A DNA stretch of 64,000 bases, from positions 17,683,676 through 17,747,675 of the forward strand of contig OX465286.1 in NCBI GenBank assembly GCA_949987705.1, read 5' to 3'. Position numbers and translations under genes: made by a program. The notes beneath the pieces were generated by a model, which worked only from the letters and a program-made list of their open reading frames with translations, did not search any database and was not told the origin of the DNA. Below, one piece after another: positions 52,420 through 60,815 of the stretch (position 1 is its first letter; each line of letters begins with the position of its first letter). This stretch comes from Thereva unica. Taxonomy: Eukaryota; Arthropoda; Insecta; Diptera; Therevidae.

Positions 52420-53856
52420 ATGCCTCGGACCCGGATGGACAACACGACGACGACCTTTGCTTTTCGAACGAGGACACGAATCGGATCATGGAATGTGAGA
52501 ACACTGCTTGCTGAGGGACGGCTGGATGAAGTCCTCAACGAGATGAATCGATATAAAATCAAGATCATGGGACTTAGCGAGACCAGATGGCCCGATGCGG
52601 GCGAACATATCTGCCCAAACGGTGAGTCCTTCTTATATTCTGGTAGAAACGAAACTGAAAGCCGTAGGAGTGGCGTTGGCGTAATACTCACCAAAGAAGC
52701 CAGGTCCAGCCTCATTAGCTGGTCACCGGTTTCTGAGAGGATTATTACCGTGCGCCTGCGTACCAGACTAAGAAGTACTACGGTAGTCCAATGATATGCT
52801 CCAACTGAAGACGCAGAAGATGACATCAAGGACGAGTTCTATATGCGACTGAATGAGGTTTTTCGCTCTATTCCAAGGGGAGACATCATTGTTTTAATGG
52901 GTGACTTAAACGCACAGATCGGCCGTGACAACACCGGCCTTGAACACACAATTGGAAACCAAGGCCTAAGCCAAGTTACCAATAACAATAGTGAGCTTTT
53001 CGTTGACTTTTGTAGCTCCCACCAACTCATGGTAGGTGGAACTTACTTTTGTCACAAGAAGATACACAAAGAGACCTGGGTATCGCCCGATGGTAGAACG
53101 AGAAATCAGATAGATCACGTGGCCGTCAACCACAGATGGAGAACTATTCTTGAAGATGTCAGGAGTTTCAGGGGAGCGGATACTGGCAGCGACCACCATT
53201 TGGCTGTAGCAACTATTCGCCTTAAAATCGCCGCAATCAGAAACGTGCAACATGATGCTAGAACCCGTAGACGGTTTAACGTAGACCTTCTGCGGGAGAG
53301 CGTTAAAAAGCGGGAATTTGCTGGAAACCTACAAGAATTATTAAACCAGCAAACCGTTTCGGACGGCACAAATATTGAAGAATTGTGGAGTACGACAAAG
53401 GGCGCGATATTGACGGCTGCGGAAACGAGCATCATCTGTGTCCAAAGAAACCAGCAACACTGGATCTCGGACACAACCTGGCAAAAAATAGAACGCAGAA
53501 GGGCCCTCAAAAATAACGTAAACTCTACAAGCGACCCGGAAAGACGTCACCAACTAGAACGGGAATACTCCCAATTACATCGGGAGGTAAAAAGAAGTGT
53601 TCGGCGTGATAAAAGGCAGCAGATAAATGAGCTCGCAGAAAAAGCGGAAAACGCGGCAAACACAGGCAACAGTAAGGTGCTGTACCAAATCACTAAACAG
53701 CTCTCGGGAAAGCACTCTACTAAAAAGCATGCCGTTAAGAGTGCGGATGGAAGGCTGCTGTGCAGCGACGAAGAGCAACTCCAAAGATTGAGAGATTACT
53801 TCTTCGCCGCCCTGAATGGTACACTTACACAGGAACCTCAGGAAAACAGCAACAAT
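52420..53856 (+). pseudogene. RTE-like LINE endonuclease and linker half
   Basis: ATG at 52420. Endonuclease motifs: RIGSWNVRTLLAEGRLDEVL (WN metal-binding), IMGLSETRW (catalytic Glu), VILMGDLNAQIGRDNTG-type block (GDLN; read as IIVLMGDLNAQIGR), HKETWVSPDGRTRNQIDH and ADTGSDHHLAVA (SDH with catalytic Asp and His). One TGA at 52792-52794 interrupts the frame just before YAPTED, where a Cys codon would be expected. The linker continues with IEELWSTTKGAIL and KHAVKSADGRLL up to SNN, where the hAT element begins. Apart from the TGA the frame is open for 479 codons. Confidence 0.85.
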
Positions 53857-54919
53857 TAGGGAATGCAATCCAGCACCCAAACGATAATCTTGCAAATCCG
53901 CAAGATTGAGACCATCAGTCCCGCGGATCCGCAACATTTGCAGGATTGTACAATATTTTAGAATTATTAGCCCACAACATTATTTTCTAAGTCAGTAAAT
54001 GAAACAACAGGATTTACTTAGAAAAAACAACACGCTTCTACGTTAAAACTGTCCAAAATATGTGAGTATATGAGTGAGTGTAGTAGTGATATGTGAATGT
54101 TTACATTTACATATCGATTCTGAAAGAGTCAGGTTATTGCAAATCATTGCTCACTGTTTTTCAAATCTCTAAGTTCAACAGTAATTTTGTTTTGAATTGA
54201 AGGCCCATATTCCATTACAATAGATTTAAATGTATTATCAGAGGCAGGCATTTTATAGCCTTCTGCTTCAAACAGTTCTCGTAAGTCAGTCGATGTCGTA
54301 AACTTTGAGAATGGTATGCCATCCTTAGCGACCATTCGTGATATTCTTTCTTCCATGGAACATTTTGTTGACTTTGAAAAAAAAAATCGGTGATGACTTT
54401 TATCTTTTTCGCCGGCGTTGAAATATTTTGTTGTGAATGCTGCTGAGAAGAGCTTGTACTGGTGGTTTCAGTATCACTAACGCTACATACGGACTCCTCT
54501 GCCATACAAATTTATTACTGTCGTATTCCTTATAAATCACTTTAGCACTCATTTTTAAGATCCCGATTCCAACATTACCTATGGCAAGTTATTAATTAAT
54601 TAATTTTATTTAGAATGTTGCTGCTCATGTCACAAACTACGCACTAGTACTCACGCGACAGATATTTGGGGAGTCCCCGTACAGAGAGAAGTTCCCATTC
54701 ACTCGTCACTCGACTCACAGATACAAACTTCGATTTGTGGATCCCCCTATTATCGTGCATTTCTTGCCGTAAATGATGTTATGCGAATTTAGGCTGGAAA
54801 AAATAAAATCTTGCAAATCTTGCGGATCCCACACGTGTTATCCCGCATTTGAAATCCCGCTAATTTCATGCGGGATCCCGCATTTGCGGGATTGCGGATC
54901 CGCGGGATTGCATTCCCTA
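53857..54919. mobile_element. hAT element, 1063 bp, inserted in LINE ORF
   Basis: Perfect 15-bp TIRs: TAGGGAATGCAATCC and GGATTGCATTCCCTA. The 8-bp sequence GCAACAAT flanks both sides (53849-53856, 54920-54927), as expected for hAT. Subterminal regions are dense in GCGGATCC, ATCCCGCATTTGCGGGAT and TTGCAAATC-type motifs in both orientations. The interior encodes a broken N-terminal piece of a hAT transposase on the minus strand, so the element is a deletion derivative. Confidence 0.92.
54144..54505 (-). pseudogene. hAT transposase N-terminal remnant
   Basis: Frame one (from 54505) starts MAEESVCSVSDTETTSTSSS and continues to KKIKVITDFF; frame two (54356-54144) continues with MEERISRMVAKDGIPFSKF, DLRELFEAEGYKMPASDNTF and IQNKITVELRDL. 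The second block is the conserved segment that follows the BED zinc finger region in hAT transposases. The two frames are linked by a shift at an A-run near 54379-54388. The catalytic DDE and dimerisation regions are absent. Confidence 0.75.
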
Positions 54920-56445
54920 GCAACAATGCACAGCCAATAAGAATCACCACCCGGGCCCCATCCAAGACGGAAATAGTAACCGCAATTCATGCGATGGCCA
55001 ATGGTAAAGCAGCTGGGAAAGATGGCATCCCGCCAGAATTATTGAAAGCCGACTCAAGCCTCATAGCAGATGCGCTTCAGCCAATCCTAGATATAGCATG
55101 GAACACCTGTACCTTTCCGGAGGATTGGACGGAAGGTATCATAGTCAAAATACCAAAAAAGGGGGACCTAACAATATGCGACAACTGGAGAGGCATCTGT
55201 TTATTATCTACTGTGGGCAAAATTTTGTCCCATATATTACTATCTAGGATAAGTGAGGCAGTAGACCGATCGCTTAGGAGGCAGCAGGCCGGATTCAGGA
55301 AGGGCCGCTCCTGTATTGATCATATTAAAACCTTGAGAATAATAGTGGAGCAGTCTACTGAATTCCGATCCCCCCTTTACCTTGCTTTCGTAGATTATGA
55401 GAAAGCGTTCGACTCGGTCAATAGGAGCTTTATATGGCAGGCACTACGGCGACGTGGATTGCCTGATAAAATAATAGAATTGATAAAAGCCCTATATAAC
55501 AATTCCAAATGCAGAGCTCTCTATAATGGAATATTATCCGACAGCTTCGAGGTGAGCTCAGGAGTACGACAAGGATGCCTACTTTCGCCATTACTATTTC
55601 TTATAGTAATAAATGACATCCTTGTCGGCGCTCTAGATAATAGAACAGGCGGCATACAATGGGGTTTGGTAGACCGCCTTAAGGATCTCGACTACGCCGA
55701 TGATATCTGTTTGCTGGCCCACAGACACCAGGACCTCAAAAACATGTTAAACAATTTGGCAACAGAAAGTAGTCCAGCAGGCTTAAGGCTAAATCCGACT
55801 AAAACTAAAGAAATGCGGATAAATGCAAACACCACTGAACGGACAGCGCTGAATAACCGTGACGTGGAACTGGTAAATAAATTCTGCTACCTCGGTAGCA
55901 TTATTAGCGAAAATGGTGGGGCAGAAGAAGACGTCAGTTCCAGAATAAATAAAGCACTAGGCGCATATGCATGCCTGTCCCGCATATGGAGATCAACGGA
56001 GATCTCAACTAACACCAAATTGCGGCTGTTCAACTCCAACGTTAAGGCAGTACTTTTGTATGGTTGCGAAACATGGAAAGTCACCCAATTCATCACAGGG
56101 CGCCTACAAGTCTTCATCAACAGATGCCTTCGTCGTATCCTAAAAATCCGCTGGCAAGATAGAATTTCAAACGAAGAACTATGGCGCCGTGCCGGCCAAG
56201 AAAGGATAGACGACCAAATCAGGTGGAGGAAATGGAATTGGGTTGGCCACACCTTGCGACGCGAAAACGAAAATCTAGCCAAACAGGCCCTTGACTGGAA
56301 TCCGCAAGGTTCCCGTCAAGTAGGAAGACCTAGAACAACTTGGAGGAGAACCCTACTAGAAGAAGCCTCAACAACTTTTAATACTTATTTACGATTTTCC
56401 TTTTTCATGGACATTCTAAATGTTATTTTTCATGGGAAATTCTAA
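54920..56445 (+). pseudogene. RTE-like LINE RT half
   Basis: Continues the frame of the upstream half after the hAT insertion. RT motifs: ANGKAAGKDGIPPELLKAD, IIVKIPKKGDLTICDNWRGI, QQAGFRKGRSCIDHI, LAFVDYEKAFDSVNR (first catalytic Asp), SSGVRQGCLLSPLLF and LDYADDICLLA (catalytic pair), then CYLGSIISENGGAEEDVSSR, NVKAVLLYGCETWKV, INRCLRRILKIRW and RQVGRPRTTWRRTL. No frameshift is present. The last ~24 codons after LLEEAS are flanking DNA to a stop at 56445. Confidence 0.88.
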
Positions 56446-57245
56446 CAACAGGCGCCGACGGTGGGAAGAAAGGACAGCGAAAAAAGCAAAAACTTTCGTT
56501 ATTTTTGTATGAGAATGACTGAGATTTTAATGCCATCTTTTATTTCATAGTTATGTTCTTTTTTTTTCTGTATGCATGCATATATACAGGTATAAATATA
56601 GGTATATAGAGGATATACTTTATATGAGGGTAGCTGGTTTTTTTGTTTCTTTTTCTAGGTTGGTGTCGATTTAATGTCGGCAGGGGTGCGAACATAATTT
56701 CTTTTCTTTTATATTATATTTTTTTTTGCTTCTCTTCTAGAGTTCCTAAAATGAAATGTCGAAGCTTAACTTTGATAGTCACGCGAATATTATTTCATGT
56801 GTGGGGAAAGTTCTCATTTCTTAACTTTCTTTTTTTGGTTTCGTTATATTTTACTTTTTTCTTTTCCTTTTAATGTTTTAATGTAACCTTGTGTATATTT
56901 TCATTTATTATTATTATTATTAAAGATTTCTCTTCTATATTAAATATATAATAATGGATATACACTGTGAGATATTTTTAGATTAGAGAGAGTATTTTGT
57001 TTTTCTCAACATTAAAATTAATTTGAAAAGAAAGAATATTAAAAGAAATATATAAGTCCTACCAACTAGTTGTCTTTATATATTATAGGTATACAATACA
57101 AGGACTATCCCTAGGTATAAACTAAGAACCCAACAAAAAGGCAGAAGGGTGTTTGACTAATAGTTAGATAGATAAGGACTATTGGTGAATCTAGAAAATG
57201 AATGAAACCACTTTACGGGCTAATAAGAGAGATATAGATAGATAG
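56446..57245. other. Unannotated AT-rich DNA
   Basis: No gene is supported; T-rich tracts, (ATT)n near 56907-56922 and TAGATAGATAG near 57230. Confidence 0.45.
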
Positions 57246-57660
57246 ATTAGGGGTCGTCTATAAATTACGTGAGGCGTCTAGGGGGGGGGAGGAGGGGGTC
57301 GAGTCGAATCTCACCAAACTTCACGTGGGCAACGTAAAATGGCAAGAAAACTGAGTTAAATTAAATAAAACATGTTTCTCCGCCATTCACTTACAGGCCG
57401 CCGATAGGCAGTGGCCTGTCAGACCAGGTCACCAAATTTCACGTGGGGGAGAGGGAGGTCTCCGCAAATATCACGTAATTATTATTTAAATTAAGTAAAA
57501 CATGAGTTTCTCTAATAAAGACCCCCATTCACTTACAGGCCGCCGGCAGGCAGTGGCCTGTCAGCCCAGGTCGGCCGGCACGACTAAGCTTGACTCAGTC
57601 TAACTGAGGGATGAAACTTCAGGTATCCGCCTGACAGGCCGTAGCATGCAGATGAAATCG
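57246..57660 (+). repeat. Repeat with ACGTAATTTATAG terminus and duplicated ~150-bp unit
   Basis: Starts GGGGTCGTCTATAAATTACG with TGAGGCG (a family terminus), then a G9 run. Two direct units follow, near 57345-57430 and 57482-57575, each with TAAATTAAATAAAACATG, CATTCACTTACAGGCCGCC and GGCAGTGGCCTGTCAG. A single unit is found inverted at 31240-31500. No coding sequence. Confidence 0.65.
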
Positions 57661-58395
57661 TGATTCCCTACAGATACACAGGCGAAAACGACTGCTTAGC
57701 ACAGCAGGTTATTAATTCTTAATTATTAATTAGTCTGACTGAGGGATGAGGACCTCAGGTATCCACCGGCAGAAATGCTCATGGCCTCAACGAAAGCTTC
57801 AAGGCGGCTCCAGTCTCACGCCGTGAACACCCGCAAACAAGCGCGAACGCGAGTGTGGATGGTTTTCACGCTTAGCTCGCGCCTTGTTTTCCGTTACGAA
57901 GGGATACGGCGTGAGTTCTTGTCGTTAAATCACGGCTCGAGAGTGAATAGAAGAACAGATCTTCAGGCCCGAACTAGATAAATGCGATTATTATCAGCTT
58001 TCTTGAACTGTAGGCATTCTTGAATTTCAGGCCATACAGTTGGTGGCCGGTCAGTGTATAGTAATACCTGGCCTCAAGGCGAAAACTTTGAGATCACGGC
58101 CTGCCGTCGAACTGTGTGTAAATTGGGGCCTTAATATATTGATAAATCCTACACAAAAAATTGACTCGATTGTTTAGCCTCCAACGGCTAACCAAACGTG
58201 TGCGACTCGTCAAATGCTGCAGAGTACGAGCCAAGTAACACTGAACCGCGAAAAGGCCATTAGAATTTAGAACTACAAGAAGGCACACGAAGAATTTTAG
58301 CGTAATGAAATGCTTGTTGGGTGAGTGCTCACGTTTCGGTAGTTGTGTGTCCACAAGCGGAAAAACGAGGAGGGCAAGGGAGTCCGAATTATCAG
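57661..58395. other. Unannotated DNA
   Basis: No gene is recognised. A weak inverted repeat (TCACGCCGT / ACGGCGTGA) lies at 57817-57915. Confidence 0.4.
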
Positions 58396-58700
58396 TTATC
58401 TCAAATAAAATCTGGCTCCCAACACCTCGACCTCAACGGAGTAACGTGTTGGGTGAGAGGTAAGAAAAAGATCAAGGAGGTATGCCCCTTGTCCTGCAGT
58501 GTCAGGAACACGCGTACTCTGTTTAACTAATTGGTGCAGGTTATTGGTCTCAGCAAAGAGCTCGGTATCCCTGCCAGAACACTGGTGCCATTCGAGTAAT
58601 ACAGCCAATTTACGTTGTGAACGTTGAAATCACCCGCAACAATGATTTCGCACTCCGGATGGGAGGATAAAAATTCGGTGGGTTCTGCTGGGTCCCTAGG
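58396..58700 (-). pseudogene. LINE endonuclease fragment (Jockey/CR1 group)
   Basis: On the minus strand one frame reads EIIVAGDFNVHNVNWL, the GDFN endonuclease motif. After a frameshift it continues ETNNLHQLVKQSTRVPD, TAGQGAYLLDLFLTSHP and TRYSVEVEVLG, the segment leading to the SSDH motif, which is not reached. The family context fits the RT copies at 20440, 32900 and 38730, but no overlap exists to prove it. Confidence 0.7.
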
Positions 58701-59885
58701 GCTTGTCTGAGATACTAGTCGAGACCCCTGAATTTTTCTGTGGCATCTTAAGGTCCACCTCCAAGTGTGTTAGAGGACTGGGTAACGGGACTGAGCCTAA
58801 CCTATTAGGAATCATCCTTAGCGCTTTTCTTCGCGCAATTAGGTCATTTTCAAGATCTGTGCGATCACTCTCTTGCTCGGCTGTACGTCTACCATTTAAA
58901 AAGAAACCCCTACTAATATTTTTCCGATAGATTTTTGGGTATGATTACATAAAAAAGCACTGTTTAAAATGTTTTAAAGTGTTTAAACCCTTTTTCACTC
59001 TAAAACAGTTCAGAAGTCATTGAACCTGATTACACCGCTGTCTTATAAATTTCTAAATCCACTTATTTTATAATACCCAAAAAAAACAAAAAAAAACTCT
59101 TTCAGGTCGATCTTCCTAATTGGAGATCCAGGCCGACCCTATTTCTAAGTACTACATAATTTAATGGCTCTCCCAAAAACCCACTGTTGTAATGATACTT
59201 GACTTCCAAAATAAGGTTTTCAATATAATCAGTGCTGATTTTTTTTGGTCTATAGATACAAAAGGAAACACAGGAGGGTAAGGATCGGTGAAGTATGATT
59301 ACTTTCGAAATTCTCTAAAAACAGATCAATTTCGTGATACAGTTATTTGGAAAGGTATGAACACACACACAGCCACAATAAAAAGCAATAAAAACCGAAG
59401 GAAGTTAAATACTTGAAGTGTTTCTAGGAATTTATTAAGCAGCTTTTCAAAATATTTTTTTTAGGTAAATTAGTTAGAAAAAAGGACTTTATCCTGGCTA
59501 TTTATTTTATTTTATTAATAAGGATATTTTTGTCTGTATTTTTTCCCGCATAATTTGTGATTTATGTTGATTGTTGAAGTGGAGCACAATCCTTTTGGAG
59601 GAAAAATGTGCCGGGGGGCAAACCATGTTGTATGTGGGTTTCCGTAAAATTTCGGACTGTTGTTGGAGGATACCGTCTTTCTGCCACTGTATTTTACCGT
59701 CGGAATTTTGAGATTTTGTCACTCATCATATTTTTATTCTTAGTATGGATTTAAGTGTTTTTCTAGGATATTTTATTTATAGAAGGGGAATAACATGACC
59801 CATGATTATGACAGTAATAGTATCGTCTAGGGCAGTGGTCGGCAAACTCATTAGTCAACAGAGCCAAATATTAACCGCACAATTA
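58701..59885. other. Unannotated DNA
   Basis: No gene is supported. Frames of 71-75 codons have no visible domain. The first ~100 bp may be more of the endonuclease fragment. Confidence 0.4.
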
Positions 59886-60098
59886 CCTAGTTTATAGCAG
59901 AAAAATTAAATCGATTTAACTCAAAGTTACATCCAAATTTCGAATTAGCGTATAAACGGGTATTAAATACATTCTTATAACTATGGCTTAAGCCGAAATA
60001 TTTCGGTTTAAGCCATAATTCGAATTACCTCGTTTATAGGGTAAACAATTTTGGATGATCCATAATTCGAATTATTTTTGGAGTAGCTATAAACTAGG
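59886..60098. mobile_element. 213-bp palindromic MITE with TA TSD
   Basis: Ends CCTAGTTTATAGC and GCTATAAACTAGG, flanked by TA (59884-59885, 60099-60100). A perfect 36-bp palindrome, centred on GAAATATTTC, lies at about 59981-60016, and further internal inverted repeats (ATTCGAATTA with GTATAAACG / CGTTTATAG) make the element strongly self-complementary. Probably Tc1/mariner type. Confidence 0.75.
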
Positions 60099-60229
60099 TA
60101 AATGATAGAAATTTATTTTGAGAGCCAAATTTTAAAACATTTTGTCATCCACTACAAGCGAAAAAAGCGAGTGGAATAGAGCTTGTTGCCCGTAAAAACG
60201 TATTTTAAGTGTTAAATACTAGAGATTTT

Positions 60230-60356
60230 TTAAAATATGAAAATCTCACGTGAGATTTGGGGGAGGGGGAGGGGGTCGAGCCAAATCTCACGAAATCTCA
60301 CCAAGGGGGCAGTGGGGGGTCGAAAAATCGCCTCACGTAATTTATGGACGACCCGA
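60230..60356. repeat. ACGTAATTTATGG-family terminus with CACG/CTCACC blocks
   Basis: Contains AATCTCACGTGAGATT (palindrome), GGGGGTCGAGCCAAATCTCA and a right end CGCCTCACGTAATTTATGGA with CGACCC. Order and sequence match the left end at 57246 in inverse orientation. Confidence 0.6.
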
Positions 60357-60480
60357 AAGAAGTAAAGTTATCTAAGGTCGGGAAAAATTAAAAGACAAAG
60401 ATGCTACGGAGTGGATTCGAACCACGAAACTCTGGGATGTGGTAGTCGAGCGTCTAATTTCTAAGCCGCCGGATTGGGGG
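60357..60480 (-). mobile_element. tRNA-derived SINE, second copy
   Basis: On the minus strand: GGCTTAGAAATTAGACGCTC (box A region), GACTACCACATCCCAGAG, then GTGGTTCGAATCCAC (box B with paired T stem) and a body TTTGTCTTTTAATTTTTCCC, GACCTTAGATAACTTTACTT that matches the body of the 42266 copy. The copy ends against the terminus of the ACGTAATTTATGG family. Confidence 0.65.
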
Positions 60481-60599
60481 TGCGAGAAGAGTTTTCTACC
60501 ATTTATTATTATTGATGGTGGGTTTTGGCCTAAGATCTTTTGTTTTATATTAACAAAATCAATTTTTTTTTGAATTTTTTATGATGCCTATCCCCTAAT

Positions 60600-60815
60600 A
60601 GTAGTAATGTAACTTCGCCGCCGCCTGGCCCCAAACCCAGGGTGTGAAAGGAGGAGGGTGGCCGAATTGACCAGAATCGAGAAACCGAAGAAACTAGGCA
60701 AGAAACCGCATTTTTCAAAGCGGCACGGACAGCAGCGTATCCGTTGCGGGGACGTCCCGCTTAGAACGCCAGCTAACGGAGCAAAGAAGAAGAAGAAGTA
60801 GTAGTGTATAAGCAG
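60600..60815 (+). repeat. 3' end of RTE-like LINE family A
   Basis: TATCCGTTGCGGGGACGTCC, CGCCAGCTAACG and GCAAAGAAGAAGAAGAAG (60735-60800) match 38625-38684. Sequence before 60725 is only loosely similar to the C-terminal coding end of that family. Confidence 0.75.

Larger units (their letters stand above)
52135..56372 (+). mobile_element. RTE-like LINE family C, split by a hAT insertion
   Basis: A GC-richer leader (52135-52419) precedes one long EN-RT ORF whose two halves (52420-53856 and 54920-56372) are separated only by the hAT element at 53857-54919 and one TSD copy. Endonuclease, linker, RT and post-RT blocks are all present. Similarity to the family stops at 56372 (TLLEEAS), so the 3' end and tail are missing. 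5' end complete and 3' end lost is the reverse of usual LINE truncation. Confidence 0.85.

Noticed and set aside
57817..57915. Inverted repeat TCACGCCGT / ACGGCGTGA as a MITE
   Set aside because: Only 9 bp match at the ends and interior pairing is weak; no TSD.
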